A program made the position numbers and the translations under genes. Shown in pieces: positions 56,101 to 63,189 of a stretch of 64,000 nt of DNA (position 1 is its first letter; each line of letters opens with the position of its first letter). The DNA comes from Gambelia wislizenii (lineage: Eukaryota; Chordata; Lepidosauria; Squamata; Crotaphytidae). The notes under the pieces are model-generated. The model saw nothing but the letters and a program-made list of their open reading frames with translations. It was not told the DNA's origin and made no database searches. The stretch lies in NCBI GenBank assembly GCA_030847615.1, contig JAUMIR010000004.1:75237001-75301000 (forward strand), in the 5' to 3' direction.

Positions 56101-57585
56101 GAAAGTTTGAAAATGCATTTTTAGTATCCTTTATAGATGAAAGTTGCTTTTTTACTTTAGGAACATAAAATGCATTATACACACCTTAGTTTAGCATAAA
56201 ATTATGAGGTTTCATATACTGAACACTTTATTCAGTTTTCTAATATCACATTCTTTTTAAAAAACCAACAACACTCTTCCATATCCTTCCTATTTGCAGT
56301 GGGACGGGGAACCTTAAACCACTTCAGTTCATTTAAGGCAATGCAGTAGAAAAGAAAAAAATAATAGCCACAACAGAACTTACTTTTACTTTATTACTTC
56401 AACTCTCTTCTCTGCCCCCCACCTCCTTCCATCTCACACTGAACAGTCAGAACAGAAACTAAAGTACCTCTTTCTGCTTGTGGCTTTTTATTGTTACTGA
56501 GCATGCACAAGATGCTAAATTGGAAAAGAAATAATAAGTTGATTGGTTTAGGGACATTTCTGGAATAGTCATCCTGTCCATTTTTAAAACTGTTTTTTAC
56601 TCTGTGGATTTTACTCTGGGGGTGGGGTTAAAACTTACTTTATAAGGAAGTGATTGCAGAGAGTCGGCTTCTCTTCCTGGGGTGGGGGGCGGTGCAAGTT
56701 TTAGCTATATATGGAGCCTTTGGACATGGGCAATCCTTTTATTTTCCACTGGCCTGGCACTTGCCCAGAGGGCAGTTTTGCTCTGTCTAGAGCCCCTTTT
56801 CAGCTGTATTTTGGTTTGGTGATGTAATGAGCATGCCTGTTCTGTGCACATGCTCAGAACCCATTATGGAGGCAGTTTTGCCAGTAACATTGCCAGCAGT
56901 GCGTTCTGAGCATGTGCAAAATGATAGGCATGTTCAGAATGGCTCCAAAGCCCAAGAGCAGATGGAGACAGGTGAGATTTGAGATGTTGTCTGGTGGAGG
57001 GAGGGAGGATCCTTTTTGGCCAAGACTTTGAAGCATTATCAGTGGGGCTAGGGGTTGGGGTGGGGGTTGGAGATGGAGACCCACACCTTAGAAGGGAAAA
57101 CTTCCTCTGCCTCGCTCACTGCCGCTAAGCAGCCTGCATTTCTTCAGCAGCACAAATAATTCAAATATCTATGCTTTGAAATGTTACTTTTCTAGACTGT
57201 AACTCTCAGAATCCCCCAGCCACTGGCATGTTGACTGAGGATTCTGGGAGCTGTAGGCCAACATAGTAACGTCTCCAACTTTTGTCAAATGTTTGAGGAT
57301 GCTCAGTTAATATTGTGCTGAAAATCGGCAAATCCCTTAGGTGAAAAATAAAATTTTTTAAAAAACTGGAAATGAACCCATTATTTTCCTTTGGTGCTCT
57401 CACCTCTTTTCCAGGACTGCCTGAAAGCTTGTCAGGAACAGATTGAGGCTGCCTTGGCAGAGAACTTGAAGCAGACCTCCCAGCCACGGCAAGACTATAG
57501 TTCCTCCAAGAATGCCGCTTACCCGGACAGCCAGGAAGTCAGCCTCACCAGCACTCCTACAGACGTCACTGACATCAACCTGTGA
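31957..57585 (+). CDS. CCND3: Cyclin D3 (G1/S-specific cyclin), five coding exons
   Basis: Complete gene: join 31957-32145, 35181-35396, 44246-44405, 47802-47944, 57415-57585, giving 879 nt and 292 residues, the length of human cyclin D3. D-type cyclins bind and activate CDK4/CDK6 and direct phosphorylation of the retinoblastoma protein in G1. Visible features: LxCxE at residues 3-7 (LLCVE), the Rb-pocket motif; the cyclin box from about residue 27 to 152 with [24 protein letters not shown] and the [10 protein letters not shown] helix bearing the conserved Lys; a second cyclin fold with [34 protein letters not shown]; and a C-terminal Thr283-Pro284 (TSTPTDVT), the phosphodegron site. The subtype call rests on YLSCVPTRK, the [21 protein letters not shown] segment and [11 protein letters not shown] 31957 is the first in-frame ATG after a long open stretch and matches the family N-terminus. 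No stop or frameshift. Confidence 0.96.
32346..32450. repeat. Palindromic interspersed repeat in intron 1
   Basis: ttactctgaagtaaatcccattga is mirrored by tcaatggggtttactcccaagtaa, a near-perfect hairpin, followed by gtgtgcataggattg. Diverged relatives lie at 47395-47490 and 49150-49245 (gtttactcagaagtgag...aggattgcagg). Short MITE-like repeat. Confidence 0.6.
33234..33425 (-). mobile_element. hAT-like MITE (ctcaaccagggttcc family), intron 1
   Basis: The ends cagcctttctccacc and ggttgagaaacactg are imperfect inverted repeats. The interior (aggaacccttgaaacaattttc; ggggaaccctacggttcc) matches 59418-59605 in the opposite orientation. No clean 8-bp duplication is readable. Non-coding. Confidence 0.6.
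33430..34810. other. Intron 1, nothing recognised
   Basis: No repeat or alternative exon supported. Confidence 0.4.
34812..35027. mobile_element. Inverted-repeat MITE (cacactacataattatag family), intron 1
   Basis: tttcacactacataattatagcactatgatt at the left is mirrored by gcaattatagcactataattgtgtagtgtgaaa at the right. The interior aaacctgggttttgtggtttggtgagg is paired with caaagcccaggattcc. Same family as 7036-7473. It ends about 150 bp before exon 2. Confidence 0.75.
35181..35396 (+). CDS. CCND3: CCND3 coding exon 2
   Basis: 216 nt, codons 64-135: [25 protein letters not shown] to [10 protein letters not shown]. The acceptor is ttttggcag|gtttgtgag and the donor gttttg|gtaagc; phase 0 at both ends. 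It encodes the core of the cyclin box, including the YLSCVPTRK segment typical of D3. The length of 216 nt equals that of exon 2 in other D-type cyclins. Confidence 0.96.
35397..36574. other. Intron 2, 5' part, nothing recognised
   Basis: No supported repeat or exon. Confidence 0.4.
36575..36800 (-). repeat. tRNA-derived SINE, antisense, intron 2
   Basis: Reverse complement of the gccagtgtggtgtagtgg family: ttgtttctgactgatggtgaccctag (tail), cctctgaggctgagagagt, ggtcactcagtgggcttcc, then gatttgaaccctggtctccag (B box). Confidence 0.8.
36801..40595. other. Intron 2, middle part, nothing recognised
   Basis: About 3.8 kb with no domain-bearing frame, no obvious repeat and no strong splice-flanked exon. 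It is one of the least repeat-like stretches of the window. Confidence 0.4.
40598..41010 (+). mobile_element. CR1 LINE 3' end, intron 2
   Basis: Plus-strand frame with [37 protein letters not shown], then a frameshift. It continues to the CR1 terminus (ggatggcccttgtggtctcttcc, then ctatgattctg). Only the 3' 410 bp is present. Confidence 0.85.
41068..41912 (+). mobile_element. 3' fragment of the 8.4-kb-type LINE, intron 2
   Basis: Plus-strand frame 41016-41591: [85 protein letters not shown] and [14 protein letters not shown]. It is close to the minus-strand copy at 8386-10740. It is truncated after the FADD motif, so no RT catalytic core. A stop at about 41590 breaks the C-terminal finger region. 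It ends with hairpins 41850-41866 and 41887-41900 and aaaagccagagaga. Confidence 0.88.
41915..43140. other. Intron 2, little recognised
   Basis: Positions 42790-42900 (tactgagccaggtgattggcccatttagatcc ... ctctcccaaggtttcagg) may be the tail of an antisense tRNA-type SINE, also seen at 52660-52760. Nothing else. Confidence 0.4.
43143..43250. repeat. Inverted-repeat MITE, diverged, intron 2
   Basis: ctttccagatgttttagactacattt ... ccatgctggctagggctgatggg ... caaatcatctgaaagac. Same family as 13330-13465, poorly preserved. Confidence 0.5.
43678..43924 (+). repeat. tRNA-derived SINE, intron 2
   Basis: agagccagtatgggatagtgg head, cagtgtttgactcg B-box-like part, ggtgaccttgagcaagtcacactc body, and ggtcactataagtcaagaaatgacttgaaggcatacaacaac tail. 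Confidence 0.85.
44246..44405 (+). CDS. CCND3: CCND3 coding exon 3
   Basis: 160 nt, codons 136-188 plus one base: [32 protein letters not shown], then [13 protein letters not shown]. The acceptor is preceded by a strong pyrimidine tract (44207-44240) and acattcag|gactgg; the donor is tacag|gtatag. Phase 1 at the 3' end. The 160-nt length is conserved in D-type cyclins. It encodes the end of the first and the start of the second cyclin fold. Confidence 0.95.
44646..44881 (+). repeat. tRNA-derived SINE, 8-bp duplication, intron 3
   Basis: gaagccagtgtggtgtagtgg to acaacaacaacaac. Perfect duplication atattagg at 44636-44643 and 44882-44889. It has a good B box (gggtttgaatccc), so it is a fairly young copy. 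Confidence 0.85.
44890..46085. other. Intron 3, nothing recognised
   Basis: No repeat or exon supported. Confidence 0.4.
46086..47190 (+). mobile_element. CR1 LINE, 5'-truncated, well preserved, intron 3
   Basis: The largest CR1 copy here. Frame 46048-46500 holds [34 protein letters not shown] and the catalytic FADD ([12 protein letters not shown]). After one frameshift near 46480, frame 46467-47111 runs [69 protein letters not shown] and [13 protein letters not shown] to the natural C-terminus. The 3' UTR ends at gcaattctatgattctac. The endonuclease and N-terminal RT are missing. Same strand as CCND3. Confidence 0.92.
47195..47795. other. Intron 3, 3' part
   Basis: Only a diverged palindromic repeat at about 47395-47490 (related to 32346) is suspected. 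Otherwise nothing. Confidence 0.35.
47802..47944 (+). CDS. CCND3: CCND3 coding exon 4
   Basis: 143 nt, starting with the last two bases of Asp: [24 protein letters not shown], then a short spacer [24 protein letters not shown]. The acceptor is aatttgtag|attac and the donor gaggtg|gtgagt. This exon carries the best cyclin-D3-specific signature. The stretch between HGL and MELLA is the least conserved part of the family. Confidence 0.95.
47945..48930. other. Intron 4, 5' part
   Basis: A 118-codon frame at 48531-48887 has no recognisable domain and is not called. A short piece at 48484-48560 (tgtagccctccagaagtcactaaatgcagc) resembles half of the 13330-type MITE. Nothing else. Confidence 0.35.
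48933..49104 (+). mobile_element. Pogo/Tigger-like MITE, copy 3, internally deleted, intron 4
   Basis: Same termini as 5034-5262 (cagttgtccctcc ... gaagggacaactg) and TA on both sides (48931-48932, 49105-49106). Relative to the 5034 copy it lacks the cttgagtattcacgg...ggtcctgg block near the right end and part of the left inner repeat. Confidence 0.82.
49110..51330. other. Intron 4, little recognised
   Basis: A diverged palindromic repeat at 49150-49245 (related to 32346), a poly(G) run at 49737-49747 and a T-rich run at 50306-50332. No exon or gene. Open frames are shadows without domains. Confidence 0.35.
51347..51469 (+). mobile_element. 123-bp Penelope-like insertion, 5'-inverted, 12-bp duplication
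   Basis: Flanked by a perfect tgtcctacacag at 51335-51346 and 51470-51481. The right part (about 51393-51469) is the element 3' end in sense: tagaacacggtctcacagcc, the ccggaaaaaaaccaagg stretch, tatggatgccagccgtgaaag and ccttcgacttca. The left part (51347-51391) is an inverted copy of the first ~40 bases of that same segment, so the insertion folds into a hairpin. Compare 17298 and 23714. Confidence 0.88.
51482..52640. other. Intron 4, nothing recognised
   Basis: No repeat or exon supported. Confidence 0.35.
52660..52860. repeat. Two short repeat fragments, intron 4
   Basis: Positions 52660-52760 (ggacataggtccatatctc ... agcagcaactctccagggcttcagacaggggtcc) look like an antisense SINE tail. 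Positions 52772-52860 (gtaactcccagaatcccccagccagcatggcc ... ttgagagttgtc) belong to the 13330-type inverted-repeat MITE. Confidence 0.45.
53010..53061. repeat. (TC)n(AC)n microsatellite
   Basis: About 14 bases of TC repeat run directly into interrupted AC repeat. Intron 4. Confidence 0.9.
53725..54172 (-). mobile_element. CR1 LINE 3' end, antisense, intron 4
   Basis: The minus-strand frame 53828-54283 reads [52 protein letters not shown]. The rest of the CR1 C-terminus follows in shifted frame. The 3' terminus is at left (gaatcatagagttggaagagacc). About 450 bp is present. Confidence 0.85.
54540..54646. mobile_element. Inverted-repeat MITE, intron 4
   Basis: tggccctccagatgtagttggactacatttcccatca is mirrored by gattgtgggagctgtagtctaacaacatctatagggcc. 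This is the best-preserved copy of the 13330-type family in the window. Confidence 0.7.
55258..55597 (-). mobile_element. A/T-rich retroposed insertion with 11-bp duplication, intron 4
   Basis: ccacatctatc flanks the block at 55247-55257 and 55598-55608. It starts with a T run (poly(A) tail on the minus strand) and consists of A-rich sequence with a TA-rich patch at 55434-55464. The duplication and poly(A) suggest L1-type retroposition. No protein motif is visible and the source is not identified. Confidence 0.65.
55610..57185. other. Intron 4, 3' part, nothing recognised
   Basis: No repeat or exon supported. Short inverted phrases around 56845-56940 (gcatgcctgttctgtgcacatgctcag and ctgagcatgtgcaaaatgataggcatg) suggest a small palindromic element. 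Confidence 0.4.
57190..57285. repeat. Inverted-repeat MITE fragment, intron 4
   Basis: gactgtaactctcagaatcccccagccactggcatg is mirrored by ctgaggattctgggagctgtaggcc. 13330-type family; ends about 130 bp before exon 5. Confidence 0.55.
57415..57585 (+). CDS. CCND3: CCND3 coding exon 5 with stop codon
   Basis: 171 nt including [33 protein letters not shown], then a Ser/Gln-rich linker, ending [12 protein letters not shown]. The acceptor is cctcttttccag|gactgc. It contains the last helix of the second cyclin fold and the PEST-like tail. Thr283 followed by Pro is the conserved phosphorylation site that promotes degradation of D-type cyclins. Confidence 0.96.
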   Translation, partial: DCLKACQEQIEAALAENLKQTSQPRQDYSSSKNAAYPDSQEVSLTSTPTDVTDINL

Positions 57586-59335
57586 CCAAGCCATCCCTGT
57601 GACCCCCCAGCTCCCAGCAAGTAGAACCTGACACAGAAAGAAAGAGAACTCCCAAAACGTTCTGTCTGTTTTCTGCAGTTGTCACTGAAGAGCAAAGGAA
57701 GTGAGAGAAAATTGCCCTGGTGAACATCTTTGTAATAACGCTGTGATGAAATTGAGTCTTAGAGGAACTGGGTGGGGCTCAGACAGGAAAAGGCATCTTG
57801 CAGTAGAGCTGTTTCTGTCTTGCTAACCTGATTTTCTTCAGAATGGTTGGAACATAATTGGGCTTGGGAGGGAAGGGCAAGTCCAGAGTCTTTGTTCCAA
57901 ACATTCTTCAGTTTGGGTTTGCTTTGTTGGTGGGGCACTGTTGATCATTGTGTTGTCCTGTTTCCGTATGCCTGTTGCATGCGTGTCAAAGAGATGTAAC
58001 GCACTTTTGTTACCTAAACAACTCACCTTCACCTTCTGTGAAGACATTTTAAGCATTCACCTGCGACCTCCTTGGCTGTATCTGCTTTGCTCTTGTTGCC
58101 ACATATAGGCAACTGGTAAAAAAAAAGTCTAAGTGAAGCACTTGCTTCCTTTTCCAGTTTCGCTTAATACTAAGGAAGTCTTAGTTCTCCTTTTGAAGGT
58201 TAATAGTAGCACAATTCCTTTAGACTTTCAGTGGAAATGAGTGGGTTTTGGCTAGCTTTTTATAGGTGCTTATAAAGTGCTGCTTGCCATAGTGAAAGTT
58301 TGGGGGGAAGAGACATCCCCTCATCACAGTGGGCTGAAGGGATAAATTATATTTGCACCCAGTTGCCTTTTCTTTCTCCCCCAGAACCCCTGAGCAACGT
58401 TATTTATTGTGTGGACTGAGTATTACAAAACTGCAGAGTGAGGGGAGAGGCTTGGTTTGTTATCCTGGTTTATCTCTTCTTGCCGTCTAAAACTAGTGCC
58501 TTAATGTTCTTCCTCATTCTCCTCCATACCTCTGGGTTGCTTAGTTTGAGAGATTAGTCAGTGTCAAGGTCATTCCACATTCAGAGTACACCCAAAAAGT
58601 GCTGCTATACTTGTATGTACAAATCCCTCTTTGTCTTCACTGCCAAAAAAGAGAGAGAAAAGAGGCAGGAGAGTTACATGCAAAGGATGGATGGATGAAG
58701 TAAGAGGAAATCAAAGCTATTGGATTGCCTGCATTTATAACGGGGGAAAAGAATGATCTCTTTCCCCGAAAGAGTTTACAATATGATGAGCTGCAGACTG
58801 CACTGGAGTCGAGAGTTATATTCTCCTTTGTTGAGGAAAAAAAGGGTTTGTTTTCTAAATGCTGCTTTTATAAGAAATCACTTTTGAGAATTATCAGGTA
58901 TGAGCAAACAATAGTGATGGGAATAAACCGTCCATTTTGAATGCTAGTGGTATTACATTCTTCAGTGCTCTAGCTGGAAAAGAACATGAACTGATGCTAC
59001 CTAGAAGACCACTGAAGACCACATTTGCCAACAAGAAAAAGGTGCTTTTTTGGCCTTTTCTTTCTTTCCCCTCATTGTGCTTAATGTGTTTAGTCATAAT
59101 TGAAGTGCTGCCAGCACATCTGATAAATGGGAAGTCAGTATCGTTTAGAACTTCATGGAAGTTTGGAAATGAGGGGAATGCATTTTATAGATCAACTTAC
59201 ATTTATATCTATATCTATATGTATTAGAGCTTTAAAAAAAGTTTGTCCATATTATTCATCATCACTTGAAATTGGATGGTTCTGAAAACTCTTGATATTT
59301 TATAATATTGCAATAAAGGATTTTTAAAAACTGGC
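57586..59335 (+). other. CCND3: CCND3 3' UTR
   Basis: About 1.75 kb from the stop codon to just after the poly(A) signal at 59312. No recognised transposon interrupts it, in contrast to the DNA on either side, which supports it being retained transcript sequence. The small frames inside it carry no domain. The exact cleavage site is inferred. Confidence 0.7.
59312..59317 (+). terminator. CCND3: Polyadenylation signal AATAAA
   Basis: tattgcaataaaggattttt: a canonical hexamer about 1.73 kb after the stop codon. It is followed within 30-45 bases by a T-rich stretch (gattctttccttcc), as expected of a cleavage region. It is the first strong candidate downstream of the stop. Confidence 0.7.
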
Positions 59336-59417
59336 AGATTCTTTCCTTCCTTCACTAGAGGTGGAAATGTGACGTAAAAGGACCAAATGAGTCTACAGTC
59401 TTAATTTTTCTGTCAAA

Positions 59418-59605
59418 TACATGGTTTCTCAACCAGGGTTCTCTGGAATCCTAGGGTTCCTCAAGAAGTTGCTTGGAGTTCCACAAGAGATTGTGATTGG
59501 GGAGGGGGGGTTGAGCTGTAGCTATAATAACTATTATGCAGGGGTTCCCTGAGCTCTGAAAATTGTTTCAAGGGTTCCTCCATCGTAAAAGGGTTGAGAG
59601 ATTGC
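59418..59605 (+). mobile_element. hAT-like MITE (ctcaaccagggttc family)
   Basis: ggtttctcaaccagggttctc to cgtaaaagggttgagagattgctg, matching 33234-33425 in reverse. Interior: ggttcctcaagaagttgc; aggggttccctgag; tgtttcaagggttcctcc. Just downstream of the CCND3 poly(A) signal. Confidence 0.65.
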
Positions 59606-60084
59606 TGGTTAATCCTGCTTTTTATTTCAGAATACAAAACAGTAGCTCTTCCTGATTTCTGCCTTCCATGGACTAAACATATAAATTCACTTACAGCAAT
59701 TTCAGGCCAACCAGTTCTTTCAGAGCCTTCTCAGCTATGACAGCTTTGTTTAGTGGGTAGTTCTGAATAGCAGCTTGTCCACACTGCCATATCAAAACCA
59801 GCGCTGTGTATATAAATGCAGACAGAAAGGAGCAGTGCTGAAGGACCTGTCAATATGATGATAAACTATGGATTGCTCTAGAAGAGAAGGGATTGTCACA
59901 ACATTTGATTGTCCTGATGCATAACCTATATTCTGGACAAGAGTCCAGTGTCAGGACAAAATAGAGAGAAGCAGAATGGTTCTCAGTTGGCAAAGAAGTC
60001 AGATAAGGCTGCATTTTATCACCCTATCAGTTTAATTTAGAACATACCATAAATAAAGCAAGATTAGATTCAGTGGAAGAAGGT

Positions 60085-60992
60085 GTGGAAGACAAGGAAA
60101 AACATCAACAATTTAAGATATGCAGATGACATATTACTAGCACAAAATAGCAAAAAAGACTTTGAGATGGCTACTAATGAAAGCTAAGGAAGTATGAAAG
60201 CAGAGTTACTGAATATTAATAAGCAAAAAATAGAAAAAATAAATTTATAGAACTTTAAAGTGGGTGATGACAACATTAAAATAAGTTTTCTATACTTTGG
60301 TTCAGCCATGAAAATGGAAACTAAAATGGAGTGAAGAAATCAGAAGGCTTGGAAGGGCACCTGTAAAGGAACTAGGTAAGATTCTCAAGTATAAAGACAC
60401 ATCACTGTACACCAAAATCAGGATCATGTTATACAGTTATACAGTTTCAATGTATAGATGTGAAAGACCCCACTTGAAATGGGTGCTGGAGGAGAGTTCT
60501 AGGGATTCCACGGGCTGTCAAATAGGTGTAAGAGCAAATCAGCCTGGGTGTGCCTTCAAGTTGTTTCTGACTTATGGTGACCCTAGGAAACCTATCATGG
60601 GGATTTTCTTGGCAAATTTCTTCAGAGAAAGTTTGCCCTTGCCTTCCTCTGAGGCTGAGAGAGTGTGATTTGCCCAAGGTCACTCAGTGGGTTTCCATGG
60701 CCAAATGGGGATTTGAACACTGATCTTGAGAGTCATAGTCCCAAGCCATTAATGCTATGCTGGCAATCAAATCAAGCTTGAACTGAGGCTATTGTACTTT
60801 GGCTGTACCAAGAGACAACATGACTCACTGGAAAAATACATTGCTTGGTAAATTGGCATTAGGAAAAGAGGCAGACTACATTACAAGTGGACTAAATCTA
60901 GGCAGGGCTGTTAATAACAGGGTCTCTTAGAGGTCTCTCATTTATAGGGTCACTATAAGTCAAAGCCTACATGATGGCACCTAACAAGTCTA
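60085..60992 (+). mobile_element. BovB/RTE-type LINE fragment, split by a SINE
   Basis: Decayed plus-strand copy. Around 60110-60160 a translation gives LRYADDILLAQNSKKDFEMA, the RT catalytic YADD region. Around 60360-60430 KELGKILKYKDTSLYTKIRIM follows, and after the SINE about 60775-60890 gives a LKLRLLYFG, RQHDSLEKYIA and KRGRL-YKWT-like tail. The end ggtcactataagtcaaagcc ... tgatggcacctaacaa (60950-60990) is the BovB-like 3' terminus. Several frameshifts; no endonuclease. Confidence 0.7.
60543..60763 (-). repeat. tRNA-derived SINE, antisense, nested in BovB
   Basis: Reverse complement of the gccag...tagtgg family: gtgtgccttcaagttgtttctgacttatggtgaccctag tail first, then ggtcactcagtgggtttccatgg and ggggatttgaacactgatcttg (B box). 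The duplication caaatca lies at 60535-60541 and 60768-60774. Confidence 0.85.
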
Positions 60993-60999
60993 AATTATT

Positions 61000-61670
61000 A
61001 ACTAGGACAGGTTATGCAAAACAAGCCACTAGCTCTTAAACCAGGGTGGAAAGAAACTGTTGGGCTGCAATGTCCATCTGCCCTGGTCATTGTAGCCAGT
61101 AGTGAAGAATAATTCTATAGCTTTATCACCTAAAGAAGTACTTTAATTCTTAAAACTGAATGTGGTTTGATGCTCCAGGTCTGACTGGTCATCTTTGGCA
61201 CTTAACAAACTCCCAGTGACAGGTGGGTGGTAATAGACCTGCAGAACACCAAATTGTACTGGGGAAAACTCCCATGTTTCATGTTCATATAAGCAAGTCC
61301 TGCCTATCGTATTTGGACAGTAACAGCAATGGAACTGGAGCTAGGCAGAGAGCTACAATTGGCATTTTGCATGGTAAGAGCCTATCAAACGATCCACAAT
61401 TGAAATCTGTTGCTCACTGCCTTAAAACACTCAGATTTTTCATTCTAACAGAATCAATGTGCACAGCCCAGACGTATGGAAGACTGCTATCACCACACTG
61501 CTTCTAAAACCTGGGTTGGGCAAAAAAATCCACCCAACTGGCTTTTCTCTACAAACTTCCAGAACACAGGAGTACTTGTACCTGTGGCTGCCTTGATTGT
61601 AATAGACTCAGGACAAATAATTCAGCATCAATGTTTGTAAACTGGTTTACTGCTGATCAGCAATTGAAAG
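61000..61670. other. Intergenic, nothing recognised
   Basis: A 94-codon frame at 61223-61507 without domain is not called. Confidence 0.35.
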
Positions 61671-61675
61671 AGTTT

Positions 61676-61765
61676 GGTTTTTGGCCTCCATGTTCCAAGA
61701 ATCTCCCAGCCAGCATAACAGTGGTCATGCTGGCTGGGAGATTTTGGGAGGTGTAGGCCAAAAAT
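61676..61765. mobile_element. Inverted-repeat MITE with 16-bp perfect inner arms
   Basis: The arms 61701-61716 and 61727-61742 are perfect reverse complements with a 10-nt loop. Outer arms ttggcctcc / gtgtaggccaa extend the hairpin imperfectly. 13330-type family. Confidence 0.65.
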
Positions 61766-61769
61766 GTAT

Positions 61770-62440
61770 CCCCTCTCTAGCTTTACTCTTCATCACCTAT
61801 CTCAGATGAAAAGTCCAAAACCTTTCTGAGTGTGTGCCCTTTCAGTTTTTAATTTAACTGTCAGGATATAGTCCTTCAAATCTGGCATCAGCACATTTGA
61901 AACAAGTGTACAAGTAAGACTGAGGTAGAACAGAAGGGCAGTATAAAGCTCTAGAGTTGGGGAGGTAGTTCATTTCCTGTCTTAAATTCTGGCTGCCATC
62001 CTGTTCAGTATTTTCAAATTTATAAGATAGACTTACAAACCCATAATTTTTTTTTTGATTTACATTTATGGTCTTACTCCACTCCAATGACCAAAAGTAT
62101 TCCCCAAAATCTACAATATAAATCTACCACCTGCGGGCTTTCTGAAGTGCTAGGGTGCAGGCAGCAAGTGAAGAAGCTTCCAGGAACAAGGTGCCTTGTG
62201 ATAGCAATTGTGACAGACCCAAAATGCCTTGCTGCTGGAAGAGTGCTGCAGAAAACCCACCACTGAAAGAGGAGTCAGGCTTATATGGTAGGTTGGGGGG
62301 GTCAGATCCAGAGATGTTATAATGGCAGCTCTGTCATTGTAACTATGTCTGATGATGCTGGCTTCCTGCTGCCTCCTTTTAACCAGTCTCTACAGACTGA
62401 AAATTTGCTGAAGTAAGGCTTGAATGTAATCTTTCTAAAC
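61770..62440. other. Intergenic, nothing recognised
   Basis: No gene or named repeat. Confidence 0.35.
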
Positions 62441-62442
62441 TA

Positions 62443-62600
62443 CAGGTCGACCCCCGTATCCATGGGGGATATGTTCCAAGACCAACCATGGATAATAGAG
62501 AACCCTATTATTTTCAATGAGACAAACCCCAGAAGCTGACCATAGAATTACATTGGAGGACCTAGAAATGCATAGAGGTAACTTTTTTTCCCCCAGACGT
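62443..62600. repeat. Tigger-like MITE fragment, second family
   Basis: aggtcgacccccgtatccatgggggatatgttcc ... gataatagagaaccctattattttcaatg resembles the left half of 28943-29197. The right end is not clearly preserved. Confidence 0.45.
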
Positions 62601-62775
62601 GGCTAAGTGCAACTGTAAATACTGAATCAGTGGAGACAGGGATTGGCCTGTAGTCTGTTTTCAGAAAAATCCTTGCTTTCACCCCCTTCTGCTTCTGAAC
62701 ACCCACGAGAATGTTAGGAGCACATTTAAAAATGCACACGAAAACACATAAAAAGCAGGGTAAATTTCAGGTGTC

Positions 62776-62966
62776 AGAGCCAGCATGATGTAGTGGTTGG
62801 AGCATTGGACTGCAACTCTAGGAGACCAGGGTTTGAATCCTCACTCAGTCATAGAAACCCACCTTGTGCAAGTCACACTCTTCAGCCTCAGAGGAAGGCA
62901 ACAGCAAACCCCCTTTGAACAAATCTGACCAAAAGTCGGAAATGACTTGAAGGCACACAATAACAA
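62776..62966 (+). repeat. tRNA-derived SINE
   Basis: agagccagcatgatgtagtgg head, agggtttgaatcc B box, and gtcggaaatgacttgaaggcacacaataacaac tail. A short deletion in the body (acccaccttgtgcaag) and another before the tail shorten it. Confidence 0.82.
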
Positions 62967-63039
62967 CTTCAGACTCTAGACTTTTAATAGTCACACCAGA
63001 AGTGTATCTTATTTGGCCATATCCATTACTTAAGATCAT

Positions 63040-63185
63040 AAGATGAAAGGTGCACTTGTGTCCTGCTGGTCACTTCCCATGGGCAACTAGGTTGGCAACT
63101 GTGTGAACAGAGTGCTGAACCAGACAGGCCTTCAGTCTGATTTAGCAGGGCTCTTATGTTCTTATCATATTCACAAGAATGGTTC
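63040..63185. repeat. Possible SINE tail fragment
   Basis: gtgtgaacagagtgctgaaccagacaggccttcagtctgatttagcagggctcttatgttctta has the wording of a common squamate SINE tail, but only one copy is in the window. Low confidence. Confidence 0.35.
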
Positions 63186-63189
63186 AACT

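Noticed and set aside
31957..57585. Assignment of the cyclin gene as CCND2 or CCND1
   Set aside because: YLSCVPTRK, the [21 protein letters not shown] segment, the STPTDVT end and the 292-residue length fit cyclin D3 better.
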